From contig NZ_BCFL01000019.1 in assembly GCF_002217755.1 (NCBI RefSeq), positions 518,728-556,431 on the forward strand: a DNA stretch of 37,704 nucleotides, in the 5' to 3' direction. Position 1 is the first letter of the stretch. Every line of letters begins with the position of its first letter. This DNA comes from Streptomyces hyaluromycini (GTDB lineage: Bacteria > Actinomycetota > Actinomycetes > Streptomycetales > Streptomycetaceae). This document shows, piece by piece, positions 11,427 to 20,158 of the stretch. The notes beneath the pieces were generated by a model. The model made no database searches. It was not told the origin of the DNA and saw nothing but the letters and a program-made list of their open reading frames with translations. Position numbers and translations under genes: made by a program.

Positions 11427-12761
11427 TCAGATCCAGCGCAGGATGTCGTCGGAGCTGGTCAGATGGGTGCCGGTGGGCAGACCGGTGAGGGCGGGGACCC
11501 GCAGCCGCGGATAGACGCTCACCCCCGAGAAGCGGGTGCCGGGACGCAGGTCGGCGGCCTCGCCGATCGCCGAGTGGACGAGCCGGACGGGGTTGTCGCG
11601 TGCGGAGTGCACCTGCGCCATGGGCCCCACGTACGAGTCGGTGACACGGGCGTACGGCCCGACGACGGCACCGTCGCCGATCGCCGCCCGGCTGAGCCGG
11701 ACGCCCTCGTCGATGTCGACGTCGTCGCCGACGTCCGTGTAGCGCAGCTTCACCCCGGGGCCGATCTCGGCGTTGCGCCCGATGCGCACGGCGGGGCCGA
11801 CCACCACGCTGCCCTCGGAGATCTTCTGGGCGAGGGTGGTGCCGTGCACGCTGTCCTTGGTGCGCAGGCTCGACTCGTGGATCCAGTACGGCGGGTCGGT
11901 GCTCACCGGCGCGCCCATGGCCCGGCTCATCCAGCGGTAGCGGCCGCGCAGCACGTCGCCGAGGGTGGCCAGGTAGTCCGGGATGCTGCCGAGGTCGCCG
12001 AGCCGGTCGATGGGCGCGGCCGCGACCGGCAGGCCCCGCCGGACCAGCCAGGGCAGCAGGTCGCCGCCCCAGTCCAGGCGCTGCTGGGCGAGCCGGATCA
12101 TCTCGGGGGTGCGGGCCGCCAGCCGCAGGCGGCCGCAGTCGACCAGGTACATGCCCGCGTTGGTGGGCAGGGTGAAGCCGTTGCCTGGCAACGATGTCTC
12201 GGGGAAGAGGCGGTGGATGCGGTCGAGGGCGGGCTTCTCCAGGAAGCCGGAGACGGTGCCGTCCGCGGCCTTCTGCATCACGCCGTACTTGCCGGCGATC
12301 TCCTCGGCCGTGCGGCCGACGGAGGCGACGGTCACGACGGCGTCGGCGGCGTCGTGCGCGTCGGTCAGCACGGGCAGCGAGAACTCGAAGACGGAGTCGA
12401 CCGGCATGACCAGGGCGCGGCCGGTCAGGTCCCATCGTTCGAGGTTGTGCAGGGTGGCGGCGCCCGAGCCGACGTTGTAGCGGTCGAGCCGGGCCCGGGA
12501 GTAGTGGATCTCGACGCCGAACCGCTCGCCGCGGCCGAGCACGAGCTTGATCTGGCTGTGGTTCTCGGCGCCCTGGGCGACCACGTAGAAGCGGCGGATG
12601 CCCTGGTCCCGGCAGTTCTCGACGAGCCATTCGACGACGGGCCGGCCGGCGAACGGGATGAGCGCCTTGCTGCGGATGTAGTCCGAGGAGGCAAGGGTGA
12701 GCGGCTTGGCGCGTTCGCCCCGGCCTCCCGCCAGGATTATCCCTAACGTCTCGTCCCCCAT
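11427..12761 (-). CDS. Sugar-1-phosphate nucleotidyltransferase-like protein with left-handed beta-helix
   Basis: 444 aa. The N-terminal NTP-transferase domain opens with GIILAGGRGERAKPLT (a GlgC/GlmU/RmlA-type signature loop) and has FLEKP near residue 175, where family members contact the sugar phosphate. From about residue 300 come hexapeptide-type repeats (VVGPAVRIGRNAEIGPGVKL, AAIGDGAVVGPYARV) expected to form a left-handed beta-helix, as in GlgC and GlmU. The reaction would be NTP + sugar-1-phosphate giving NDP-sugar; which sugar cannot be told. First gene of the five-gene operon, with GGAGG 10 nt before the ATG. It resembles ADP-glucose pyrophosphorylase but is not obviously the housekeeping GlgC. 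Confidence 0.85.
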   Translation of the reverse strand: MGDETLGIILAGGRGERAKPLTLASSDYIRSKALIPFAGRPVVEWLVENCRDQGIRRFYVVAQGAENHSQIKLVLGRGERFGVEIHYSRARLDRYNVGSGAATLHNLERWDLTGRALVMPVDSVFEFSLPVLTDAHDAADAVVTVASVGRTAEEIAGKYGVMQKAADGTVSGFLEKPALDRIHRLFPETSLPGNGFTLPTNAGMYLVDCGRLRLAARTPEMIRLAQQRLDWGGDLLPWLVRRGLPVAAAPIDRLGDLGSIPDYLATLGDVLRGRYRWMSRAMGAPVSTDPPYWIHESSLRTKDSVHGTTLAQKISEGSVVVGPAVRIGRNAEIGPGVKLRYTDVGDDVDIDEGVRLSRAAIGDGAVVGPYARVTDSYVGPMAQVHSARDNPVRLVHSAIGEAADLRPGTRFSGVSVYPRLRVPALTGLPTGTHLTSSDDILRWI

Positions 12762-12800
12762 GACTGCGCTGCCTCCTCGGCCGACGAATCAATGCCAATC

Positions 12801-12829
12801 AGTCAACTGAGCCCGTCATTGAGAGTCAA
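12801..12829 (-). promoter_or_regulatory. Candidate promoter/operator of the sugar operon: two TTGACT boxes
   Basis: On the minus strand TTGACT occurs twice (12829-12824 and 12806-12801), separated by 17 nt, in an AT-rich stretch 40-70 bp before the operon's first gene. Either could be a -35 element, but no good -10 lies at the right distance, so they may instead be paired regulator half-sites. Confidence 0.3.
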
Positions 12830-12920
12830 GTAAAAAGTAAAGAAAATGGGCGCACGGGGGCCGGGAAAGGCCTCTTCGGCCCCCTGGATCACGGTTCTGA
12901 GCTGGGAATATATGAAAATG

Positions 12921-12951
12921 AGGTGGATTGACTCAGAGAGTCAATCCACCT
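12921..12951 (-). terminator. Rho-independent terminator after the large membrane protein gene
   Basis: Perfect 14-bp stem AGGTGGATTGACTC / GAGTCAATCCACCT with a 3-nt loop. On the minus strand it is followed by a U-rich run (CATTTTCATATATT). It lies 35 nt downstream of the stop at 12987 and insulates the sugar operon from it. Confidence 0.85.
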
Positions 12952-12986
12952 GTCATGCAGCCAGTCATGTCAGTTGTGCGGGCCGG

Positions 12987-14834
12987 TCACTTCAGCTCGT
13001 CGGGGCAGGGTGTGCCCCGCGGCAGCTGGTACGGCGCCGCCAGCCGGTACGTCCCGGACCGCGGCGCCAGCAGCATCGTCCACTGGTCCCCCTTCGCGTC
13101 CTCCGGTGTCTCCATCAGGCAGCCGTTGACGTTGGTGTACGTCTTCGGGCTGCCGTCGGCCCGGTGCTTGGAGGCCTCGGTCTCCTGGGGCGGCTTCAGG
13201 CTCTTGCCGTCCGCGTCGACGATGCTCAGCCAGGGCGAGTACGGGATCCGGATCAGGATGCGGCCGGCCTTGCGGACCTCGATGGTCAGCTCGCCCTGCT
13301 CGGCGCTGTCCACCACGGCGTTCGGCTCGGCGAGCGGCACCGGATCGGTCACCCGGAACAGCTGCCAGTTGGCGTCGCCCCAGATTTGCTTCAGGTACGG
13401 CATCCCGCGCTGCACCAGCGCTCGCTCCCGTTCGCCGCCGCCGTCGCCGTCGGGCTGGTCCTTCGGCACGACGACGAAGTGCACGGCCCAGCGCTGCAGC
13501 CACTCGTGGTAGTTCGCGGAGTTCAGGGTGTCGTCGTAGAAGAGCGGGTTGCGCTCCATGTCGGCCTGGCGGTTCCAGCCGCGGGCCAGGTTGACGTACG
13601 GCGCGAGCGCGGACGCCTCCCGGTGCGAGCGGGCCGGGACCACCTCGACGCGGCCCTTCTCGGCGCCGACCTGCTGGAGCTGGTGGACCAGCGGGGCGAG
13701 CTCGCGGGCCCAGGACGCGGCCGGGGTCGTATGGACGATGTCGTCGACGGACTTGAAGCCGATCCAGCCGACGCTGCCGAGGAACGCCAGGACGGTGACG
13801 TAGTACTTGCGCGAGCGCGGGACCGTGTACGGGAGGGCCGCGATCAGCGTCGCGCCCGCGAACAGCATCGGCAGCCGCGAGATGTTCGAGCCGATCTGCG
13901 AGCTGACCAGCCACACCAGCACCACGCTGACGCTGTACACGGCCGCCGTCAGCCGGACCGTCTTCCACTCCTTCGGGACCAGGAAGAGGCAGAGCAGGCC
14001 GTACGACAGCGGCATGATCACCGAGCCGAAGCCCATCGGCTGGGTGCCGGAGAACGGGAACAGCCAGGCGGAGACCGCCACCACGGCCGCGGGCGCCAGG
14101 CCGAGCGCCCAGGCACCCGGCCGCCGCTTCTGCAGGAACAGCGCGACCGCGACCAGGCCGACGAAGAGCCCGGCCACGGGCGACGACATGGTGGCGAGCG
14201 CGGCGAACGGCGCCGCGACGAGCGCCTTCGCCCACCTCTTGAGACGCCAGCGGTACGGCCAGCAGAACACCGCCCCGACCGAGGCCAGCGCGAACATCGT
14301 GCCCAGCCCGAAGGTGACCCGCCCGGACAGCGCGTTGCAGATCAGCGCGAACACCCCGGCGAGCGCGGCCCACAGGGGGTTCTTCACCGCGCGGCTGCGG
14401 ATGAGGAGCAGGGTCAGCAGACCGGCCGAGACGGTGCCGGCGAGCATCATCGTCGTACGGACACCGATCAGCGACATCAGGTACGGCGACACCACGCTGT
14501 ACGACACCGGGTGCATGCCGCCGTACCAGGCGAGGTTGTACGCCGAGTCCGGGTGCCGGCCGACGAACTCGGCCCAGGCGTCCTGCGCCGCGAGATCGCC
14601 GCCGCTGTTCGCGAACGTGAAGAACCAGATGATGTGCAGGACGCCGGCGAGGGCCGTGACCGACAGCACCGGGTGGCGCAGCAGGCGCCGCCGCAGCGGT
14701 TCGGAAGCCCGCAGCAGCCGGTCGCCGAGCTTACGCTCCGTATGGTCTGCCGCTGCCGGCGGCAGGGCTATTCGCGGGCCCGATACCGGGCCCGGATCGG
14801 CGTTGTCGGCGCGTGTCGGCTCCGCTGTGGCCAC
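12987..14834 (-). CDS. Multi-spanning membrane protein with C-terminal extracytoplasmic domain
   Basis: 615 aa. After about 65 polar residues come roughly ten hydrophobic segments between about 65 and 375 (for example VLSVTALAGVLHIIWFFTF and WLAL-type helices), and then a soluble domain of about 230 residues. The layout, with charged or aromatic residues in the first loop (FTFANSGGDLAAQDAWAEF), resembles GT-C-like polytopic proteins that act on polyprenyl-linked sugars, but I see no firm catalytic motif, so the function is open. The start is GTG with GGGGAG 9 nt upstream; an earlier in-frame start would add 44 residues of poor coding quality. The gene lies downstream of the carboxypeptidase with a hairpin between, so it may have its own promoter. 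Confidence 0.75.
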   Translation of the reverse strand: MATAEPTRADNADPGPVSGPRIALPPAAADHTERKLGDRLLRASEPLRRRLLRHPVLSVTALAGVLHIIWFFTFANSGGDLAAQDAWAEFVGRHPDSAYNLAWYGGMHPVSYSVVSPYLMSLIGVRTTMMLAGTVSAGLLTLLLIRSRAVKNPLWAALAGVFALICNALSGRVTFGLGTMFALASVGAVFCWPYRWRLKRWAKALVAAPFAALATMSSPVAGLFVGLVAVALFLQKRRPGAWALGLAPAAVVAVSAWLFPFSGTQPMGFGSVIMPLSYGLLCLFLVPKEWKTVRLTAAVYSVSVVLVWLVSSQIGSNISRLPMLFAGATLIAALPYTVPRSRKYYVTVLAFLGSVGWIGFKSVDDIVHTTPAASWARELAPLVHQLQQVGAEKGRVEVVPARSHREASALAPYVNLARGWNRQADMERNPLFYDDTLNSANYHEWLQRWAVHFVVVPKDQPDGDGGGERERALVQRGMPYLKQIWGDANWQLFRVTDPVPLAEPNAVVDSAEQGELTIEVRKAGRILIRIPYSPWLSIVDADGKSLKPPQETEASKHRADGSPKTYTNVNGCLMETPEDAKGDQWTMLLAPRSGTYRLAAPYQLPRGTPCPDELK

Positions 14835-14962
14835 CTGAAGGCACTCCCCGTGTCCCGTCTTCTGTTCTCGGCCGTGTTCCACGGTGTTACCGGCCGCTTT
14901 CCGTCCAGTTTGCGGCCGAGTCCCGGCGACCGGCGACCTGCCCCGATTCGCGACGCTAGCAC

Positions 14963-15008
14963 GCACCCCGCCGCGGGGCCCCTGGGTGGGGCGCCATCGG
15001 CGGGGTGC
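14963..15008 (-). terminator. Hairpin after the carboxypeptidase gene
   Basis: 11-bp perfect stem GCACCCCGCCG / CGGCGGGGTGC enclosing a GC-rich 24-nt loop that can itself pair (GGGGCCCC). It starts 24 nt past the stop at 15032. There is no U-tract. Confidence 0.55.
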
Positions 15009-15031
15009 GGTGACGGAATGCCGGTTATGGG

Positions 15032-17800
15032 TCAGCCGAGGCGGGTCAGCTTGCTCGTGAACCCGGGCTCGACGAGATCCTTCGACAAGGCGACCGGAAC
15101 CCGGACGGCGGAGCCGGATCCGTCACCCACGGTGAGGGTGCCGACCTTGGTGCCGGCCTTCGCGCTGTGCGGCACGCCGCCCGCCTCCGCCTGGAACGAC
15201 ACCTTCACCTTCAGCTTCGACCAGCCGACGGCGGTGACGTCCTGCGTCGCCACCACCGGGGTGAGGCCGCCGAGCCCGTCGTCCACGTACCCGACGACTT
15301 CGCCCTTGACGAAGATCTTCGCCGGCTTCAGCGCGGCCTGGGCCGCCCGGATCAGCTTGTCGCCGCCGTTCAGGGCGGCGGTGAGGATGCTGTTGTCCGA
15401 GGCGGCGCTGGCCGGCTGCCGCAGCACCGCGCCGATGATCGTGCGGGTCTCGCCGCCGACCGTCTTCTTCGCGGCGAAGACCAGGTTGCCGAGGGCGGAG
15501 GTGGTGGTGCCGGTCTTGATGCCCACGACGTCGTTGTGGCCGACCAGCTGGTTCCAGTTGGAGTGGTTGACACCCTTGTAGTCGTCGTACGACATCATCG
15601 CGGCGACCTCGCGGAAGGACGGCTCGCTCGCCATGGCGGTCTTGGCCAGCTTCACCTGGTCCACCGCGGTGGACACCGTGGAGTCCGTGAGGCCCGACGG
15701 GTCGGTGTACGTCGTGTTCGTCATGCCGAGCTTCTTCGCGGTGGCGTTCATCTTCGCCACGAACGCCTTCTCGGAACCCGCGTCCCAGCGCGCCAGCAGG
15801 CGGGCCACGTTGTTGGCGGAGGCGATGAGGATGCTCTCCAGCGCCTCGCGCTGGGTGATCGAGTCGCCGGCCGTCACGTCGACGGTCGACTCCTGGCCGG
15901 CGTTCGCCTGGTCCTGGGCGGCCTGGTCGATCCCGATCTTCGGGCCGGCGGCGCCGCTCTTCAGCGGGTGGTCGCGCAGGATGATGTACGCGGTCATCAC
16001 CTTGGCGACGCTCGCGATCGGCACCGGCTTCTGGTCGCCGGAGGAGCCGAACGTGCCGATGCCCTGGACGTCGAGAGCCGCCTGGCCGTCCGCCGGCCAG
16101 GGGATGTCCACCGCGCTGCCGTCGAAGGTGTACGTGTCCTTCGCGGTGAGGCCGAGGGTGGGCTGGGGGAGCGGGCGCAGAGTCTGTACGACCGCAAAGA
16201 TGATCAGGGCGACGATGACCAGGGGCGTCCAGATCTTGACCCGGCGGAAGAGGGTCCTGACCGGGGTCTCCGGCGGCGGGGGCGTGTTGGTCAGCTCGGC
16301 GAGCAGGTCCAGCGGGGGCTTCGGGGGAAGCGGCTGCTGGGTGGTGCGCTCGGGGCCGATCTGGGGGAGGACGGTGGTGCGGGTGGTGGAGGCGGGCTCG
16401 GGCTTCGGGTCCTGCTTTATGTCCGACTTGAGGGCGACGAACCTGCTGGTGCGCTCGGCGTCGGCCTCGGCGTCGGGGGTCTTCGGCTTGGGCTTGGGCT
16501 TGGGCTTGGCGTCGCCCAGCTTGAGCATGGTGGTGGGCTGGTCGACCTGCGGGGGGCGGGGGGCCTTGAGCATGGTCGTGGGCTGGTCGACGGCGGCCGC
16601 GGGCTGGGCCTCGGCCGCGGGCTCGGCCTCGGCTTCGCCTTCGGCACCGCCGGTCTTCCCGCCCGCACCACCCGTGCGGCCATCGTCGTCGGCCGCGGGT
16701 GGCCCCTGCGGTCCCTCCTCGCCGTCGGCGTCCGCACCGCCGTCCCCGGAGCCGGAACCACCGCCCACCGACCCGGACTTGACGCCCTGAATCTCACCCG
16801 CGCCCTCGGACTTGCCACCGGGCACGGCGTCTTCGGGCTCGCCCGTTGCCTGCGGCTCGGTGCCGGGCTTGGCGTCCTCGGGTTCGGCGGCCGCCTCGGG
16901 CTTGGCGTCCTCGGGCTCGCCCGTTGCCTGCGGCTTGGTGCCGGGCTTGGCGTCCTCGGGTTCGGCGGCCGCCTCGGGCTTGGCGTCCTCGGGCTCGTCC
17001 GTGGCCTGCGGTTTGGTGCCGGGCTTGGCGTCCTGGGGCTCGGCGGCCGCCTCGGGCTTGGCGTCCTCGGGTTCGCCCGTGGCCTGCGGCTTGGTGCCGG
17101 GCTTGGCGTCCTCGGGTTCGGCGGCCGCCTCGGGCTTGGCGTCCTCGGGTTCGCCCGTTGCCTTCGGCTTGGTGCCGGGCTTGGCGTCCTCGGGCTCGTC
17201 TGCCGCCTTGGGCTTGTCCTGGGGGGTGGCGTCTTGGGGCTCGGGGGCGGCCGTCGTCGTCGGCTTGGCGTCCTCGGGGGCGGCGGTTGTCGCCGACTCG
17301 CCCTGGGGGGCGGCGTCTTCTGGCTCGGCAGGGGCCTTCGGCTCGTCGCCGGGGTCGGTGTCCGCCGGCTCCGGGGTGGTCGTTGCCTCAGGCGCCGTAG
17401 CGGTCTTGTCGGCGTTCTCCGGGGCTTCCGGGGCCTCCTGGCGCTCCTCGGGCGTCTCAGGGCCCTCCTCGGCCTCCGTGGCCGCCTCGGGGGCCTCCGG
17501 GTCCGTGGCGTCCTCGGCGCTCGCCGCCGCGTCCTCCGCCGGCTCGCCCGTGCGGACCCACGCCGCCACCGCGTCGCGGAGCTTCGTGTCGTCCTCGCCG
17601 GTCTCGCCGGTCTCGTCGGCCGTCTTCAGGTCCCGTACCGAGAAGACCCGGGTGGCGGTGTCCACGCCGCCGGCGGTCTCCTTCCCGGCGGCCACCGCCA
17701 GTCGCGGGTCGGGTGCTTCGGGAACCGAATCCGCGCTCCCCGACGTCGGTTCTGCCGACGACTCGCGCTGCTTCGACCTGTCGGGGGACTCGCCCGCCAC
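15032..17800 (-). CDS. D-alanyl-D-alanine carboxypeptidase (peptidase S11) with very long repeat-rich N-terminus
   Basis: 922 aa. The C-terminal 380 residues are a penicillin-binding carboxypeptidase trimming the terminal D-Ala of peptidoglycan stem peptides: SVAK (SxxK nucleophile) near residue 598, SAN near 663 and KTG near 762. A single membrane segment (PLVIVALIIFAVV) lies near 520-540. The preceding 520 residues are Glu/Pro/Ala/Lys-rich and disordered, with a 26-residue repeat (EPEDAKPEAAAEPEDAKPGT...). If the segment is a signal anchor, this part lies in the cytoplasm. The family's usual length is about 400 aa. The GTG at 17800 is chosen because GGAGGAGG lies 5 nt upstream; ATG at 17848 would add 16 residues. 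Confidence 0.92.
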   Translation of the reverse strand: MAGESPDRSKQRESSAEPTSGSADSVPEAPDPRLAVAAGKETAGGVDTATRVFSVRDLKTADETGETGEDDTKLRDAVAAWVRTGEPAEDAAASAEDATDPEAPEAATEAEEGPETPEERQEAPEAPENADKTATAPEATTTPEPADTDPGDEPKAPAEPEDAAPQGESATTAAPEDAKPTTTAAPEPQDATPQDKPKAADEPEDAKPGTKPKATGEPEDAKPEAAAEPEDAKPGTKPQATGEPEDAKPEAAAEPQDAKPGTKPQATDEPEDAKPEAAAEPEDAKPGTKPQATGEPEDAKPEAAAEPEDAKPGTEPQATGEPEDAVPGGKSEGAGEIQGVKSGSVGGGSGSGDGGADADGEEGPQGPPAADDDGRTGGAGGKTGGAEGEAEAEPAAEAQPAAAVDQPTTMLKAPRPPQVDQPTTMLKLGDAKPKPKPKPKTPDAEADAERTSRFVALKSDIKQDPKPEPASTTRTTVLPQIGPERTTQQPLPPKPPLDLLAELTNTPPPPETPVRTLFRRVKIWTPLVIVALIIFAVVQTLRPLPQPTLGLTAKDTYTFDGSAVDIPWPADGQAALDVQGIGTFGSSGDQKPVPIASVAKVMTAYIILRDHPLKSGAAGPKIGIDQAAQDQANAGQESTVDVTAGDSITQREALESILIASANNVARLLARWDAGSEKAFVAKMNATAKKLGMTNTTYTDPSGLTDSTVSTAVDQVKLAKTAMASEPSFREVAAMMSYDDYKGVNHSNWNQLVGHNDVVGIKTGTTTSALGNLVFAAKKTVGGETRTIIGAVLRQPASAASDNSILTAALNGGDKLIRAAQAALKPAKIFVKGEVVGYVDDGLGGLTPVVATQDVTAVGWSKLKVKVSFQAEAGGVPHSAKAGTKVGTLTVGDGSGSAVRVPVALSKDLVEPGFTSKLTRLG
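16846..17204 (-). repeat. 78-bp in-frame tandem repeats within the carboxypeptidase gene
   Basis: The segment starting TGCCGGGCTTGGCGTCCT recurs at 16861, 16939, 17017, 17095 and 17173, exactly 78 bp apart, so each unit adds 26 codons and keeps frame. Copies differ by a few synonymous and conservative changes (KPQATG/KPKATG/EPQATG). Length change by slippage or recombination would leave the catalytic domain intact. Confidence 0.9.
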
Positions 17801-17904
17801 CGATGCCTCCTCCACGCTTCGCACGTTGCCGTGCGCTGTCCGAACCATGTACCAGTGTCCTGTGTGCGGGCTTAGCCCCTGCGGTAGACGAGAACGACAT
17901 ACCT

Positions 17905-17926
17905 ACCGGTTCCCTTACGAACCGGT
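17905..17926. promoter_or_regulatory. Inverted repeat in divergent promoter region
   Basis: ACCGGTTC-CCTTAC-GAACCGGT, an 8-bp perfect inverted repeat with a 6-nt spacer, in the 192-bp gap between the divergent carboxypeptidase and GPP34 genes. It is a candidate regulator site; no factor is assigned. Confidence 0.35.
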
Positions 17927-17992
17927 CACGCACCCTCGACAGACCAATGTGAGAGGGGTCACCCTGTCATTCATCCACGCGGGGAGGCATGG

Positions 17993-18754
17993 ATGGGCAG
18001 GAGCCGCAGAACACTTCCGGAGGAGCTTCTGCTGCTGGCACTGGACCCGGCCACGGGTACCACTGCACAGCCGCAGTCGCTCGACCTCGGTCTGGCCGGA
18101 GCACAGCTAGTAGAGCTGGCGCTGGCCGGACGGATAGCCCCAGACGGGGATCGTATCGCCGTGGTGCAGCCACGGCCGACTGGAGATCCGACTTTGGACT
18201 GTGCGTTGGAGTTGCTGCGACGGCGTGGCGCTCCCGTACGGGCTGTTCACTGGATCGGCGGGCCGCGTCTGGGCCTTCGCCAGATCTATCTCGCGCATCT
18301 CGAACGGTGCGGCATGGTCGCCGCCGTAGCGGGGCAGATGTGCGGGGTGCTGCCGACCACTCGGTACCAGGCGACGGACAACGCCGTCACCCGGGAGATC
18401 CGTGGCCGGCTGGATTCGGCGATCCGCACCGGCGTACCGCCGGACCCGCGGACCGCCGCGCTCGCCGCCCTGGCCCACGCGGTCGGTCTCGGCAAGCACC
18501 TGTATCCGGGCAACGAGGGACGGTCCTCTCGTTCCAGGCTGCGGGACTTGATCCGGCACGACCCGATGGGCGGGCTCGTCGCCCACGCCGTCATGGACGT
18601 GCAGAACGGCGCGGCCGCACAGCCACGCCGCAACCCCGCCGCCCCTGCCGGGCGGCAGGCCGGACCAGGCACCAGGCCCGGTGCGCCGGAACCCGCTCGC
18701 GGGGTCCCGATGCAGCCGCGCCGAGGTGCGATGGCCCGCGCCGTGGTGCACTGA
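17993..18754 (+). CDS. GOLPH3/VPS74-like (GPP34) family protein
   Basis: 253 aa. The GPP34 domain occupies about residues 5-200, with PEELLLLALDPATG at the start, LAGAQLVELALAGRI, GVLPTTRYQATD and the stretch PDPRTAALAALAHAVGL before RSRLRDLIRHDP. In eukaryotes the family binds phosphatidylinositol-4-phosphate at the Golgi. Bacterial members are common in actinomycetes but their role is unclear, probably membrane-associated. The last 55 residues are Pro/Arg/Ala-rich and disordered. The ATG at 17993 follows GGGGAGG by 5 nt. It is divergent from the carboxypeptidase and followed by a strong terminator, so it is likely monocistronic. Confidence 0.85.
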   Translation: MGRSRRTLPEELLLLALDPATGTTAQPQSLDLGLAGAQLVELALAGRIAPDGDRIAVVQPRPTGDPTLDCALELLRRRGAPVRAVHWIGGPRLGLRQIYLAHLERCGMVAAVAGQMCGVLPTTRYQATDNAVTREIRGRLDSAIRTGVPPDPRTAALAALAHAVGLGKHLYPGNEGRSSRSRLRDLIRHDPMGGLVAHAVMDVQNGAAAQPRRNPAAPAGRQAGPGTRPGAPEPARGVPMQPRRGAMARAVVH

Positions 18755-18813
18755 GCCGCAGTTCCACGGCAGTAACACAGCACCCCTGAGACCCGGTTCC
18801 GGGAGCCGCTGGT

Positions 18814-18866
18814 CCGAGCGGGGCGGTGAGGCGTACGAGCAGTACGCGCCTCGTCGCCCCGCTCGG
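18814..18866 (+). terminator. Terminator stem-loop after the GPP34 gene
   Basis: 12-bp outer stem CCGAGCGGGGCG / CGCCCCGCTCGG. Further pairing inside (GAGGCGTAC with GTACGCGCCTC, allowing a 2-nt bulge) makes a long hairpin. It lies about 60 bp after the stop. Confidence 0.7.
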
Positions 18867-18936
18867 CCGTGTCCGCCCCCGTGTCCGCCCCCGTGTCTGC
18901 CCTGGGCCCGCCTCGGGCCCGCCTCGGGCCCGCCCG
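18867..18936. repeat. Two adjacent short tandem arrays
   Basis: Three copies of a 12-bp unit (CCGTGTCCGCCC, 18867-18902) are followed by three copies of an 11-bp unit (GGGCCCGCCTC, 18904-18936). They lie in the roughly 330-bp non-coding gap before the XRE gene. The unit sizes show they are not coding. The rest of the gap holds a 6-bp inverted repeat (TCTGCT-CAAC-AGCAGA, 19026-19041) near the likely promoter. Confidence 0.7.
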
Positions 18937-19087
18937 GGGTCCGGAGTATCCGGAACGTGCCCGAACTGACGCGTACGCGCCGCATATCCACTGTTTCCCA
19001 GCGGTAGGAAGCACCTTGGTGGCAGTCTGCTCAACAGCAGATACGCAAAGTGGTAGTTACAGGCAGGCAGCCGGAGGTGCACGTCCC

Positions 19088-19945
19088 GTGGCGTCCAATG
19101 TCAATCCCACCGTCAGGCGACGCCGGCTGGGCCAGGAGCTGCGCAGGCTCCGCGAGCTCAAGGGCATGACGGCGGAGGAGGTGGCGGAGCGGCTGCTCGT
19201 CTCCCAGTCGAAGATCAGCCGGCTGGAGAACGGGCGCCGGAGCATCAGTCAGCGCGATGTCCGCGACCTGTGCGGGGTGTACGAGGTCGAGGACCAGCGG
19301 GTCGTCGAGTCCCTGATGGAGATGGCCAGGGATTCGCGGCAGCAAGGATGGTGGCATGCGTTCGGGGACATTCCGTACAGCGTCTACATCGGTCTTGAGA
19401 CGGACGCCGAGTCGCTGAGGGTCTACGAACCCCAGCTGGTCACCGGGCTGTTGCAGACCCGGGCGTACGCCGAGGCCCTGGTGCAGGGCGCGTTGCCGGA
19501 GACCTCCGCCGCCGACATCGAGAAGCGGGTCCAGGTCCGGATGCGGCGACAGGAACGTATCACCGCAGAACACAACCCCCTTCGGCTGTGGGTGGTGCTC
19601 GACGAGGCCGCGCTGCGCCGGCTCGTCGGCAACCGGCTCGTGATGCGTGAGCAACTGGAGTACCTGCTCGAGATGTCCCAGCAGCCGCACATCACCGTCC
19701 AGGTGCTGCCCTTCGAGTGCGGCGCGCATCCGGGCCTCAACGGCCAGTACGCGATCCTGGAGTTCGCCGACGCGGCCGACTCCAGCGTCGTCTACCTGGA
19801 GGGCGTGACCAGCGACCTCTACCTGGAGAAGGCCCACGACGTGCAGAAGTACGCCGTGATGTACGAGCACCTGCGCGCCCAGTCGCTGAACGTCGAGCAG
19901 TCCCGGCAGTTCATCGCCGACGCGGCCAAGGAGTACGCCCGCTGA
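19088..19945 (+). CDS. XRE-family regulator with DUF5753 domain
   Basis: 285 aa. Residues about 12-70 form a Cro/C1-type helix-turn-helix (RRLRELKGMTAEEVAERLLVSQSKISRLENG). The remainder is a DUF5753-type domain (QLVTGLLQTRAYAEALV, VLDEAALRR, QPHITVQVLPFECGAHPGLNG). This is the architecture of the WhiJ-like regulators present in many copies in Streptomyces, nearly always next to a small DUF397 gene as here. Such pairs are linked to developmental or antibiotic control. The GTG at 19088 has GGAGG 10 nt upstream; an upstream in-frame start would run through the tandem arrays and is rejected. Confidence 0.92.
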   Translation: MASNVNPTVRRRRLGQELRRLRELKGMTAEEVAERLLVSQSKISRLENGRRSISQRDVRDLCGVYEVEDQRVVESLMEMARDSRQQGWWHAFGDIPYSVYIGLETDAESLRVYEPQLVTGLLQTRAYAEALVQGALPETSAADIEKRVQVRMRRQERITAEHNPLRLWVVLDEAALRRLVGNRLVMREQLEYLLEMSQQPHITVQVLPFECGAHPGLNGQYAILEFADAADSSVVYLEGVTSDLYLEKAHDVQKYAVMYEHLRAQSLNVEQSRQFIADAAKEYAR

Positions 19946-20081
19946 GCCGTCTTCCGGCCCTCTCGGGCAGGAAGCGCCGGATGTTACACCGGTGCCACGG
20001 TCCAGCGGAAGTCTCCAACGGAATATGCCATCCGGACGAGTGAACGGGTACTCCAGGCGAGGAAGTTGGCTAGTAGCGTCG

Positions 20082-20114
20082 ATCACGCCAACCGGTCAGA
20101 AAGGTTGGCGTGAT
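20082..20114. promoter_or_regulatory. Long inverted repeat before the DUF397 gene, candidate operator
   Basis: ATCACGCCAACC and GGTTGGCGTGAT form a perfect 12-bp inverted repeat with a 9-nt spacer, ending 44 nt before the DUF397 start. A TAGTAGCGT stretch just upstream could be a -10 region, which would place the repeat over the transcription start. It could be the binding site of the adjacent XRE protein or a leader hairpin. Confidence 0.5.
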
Positions 20115-20158
20115 TCGCACTACACCAAGCACCACAGCAACTCGCTACAGGAGTGGAC

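Noticed and set aside
12801..12829. TTGACT-N17-TTGACT as a standard -35/-10 promoter
   Set aside because: The second box does not resemble a -10 (TANNNT), so it is kept only as a low-confidence regulatory site.
16846..17204. Regular 78-bp repeats resembling a CRISPR or satellite array
   Set aside because: The whole unit repeats with no unique spacers, the period is 26 codons and it lies inside an intact reading frame. It is a protein repeat.
15167..17875. Very long plus-strand open frames opposite the carboxypeptidase (about 900 codons)
   Set aside because: They are GC-driven shadows. Composition is Gly/Leu/Arg-rich without domains, while the minus strand has clear S11 motifs.
18107..18991. 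Minus-strand open frames of 240-290 codons opposite the GPP34 gene
   Set aside because: No ribosome site or family features; the opposite strand encodes a recognisable GPP34 protein.
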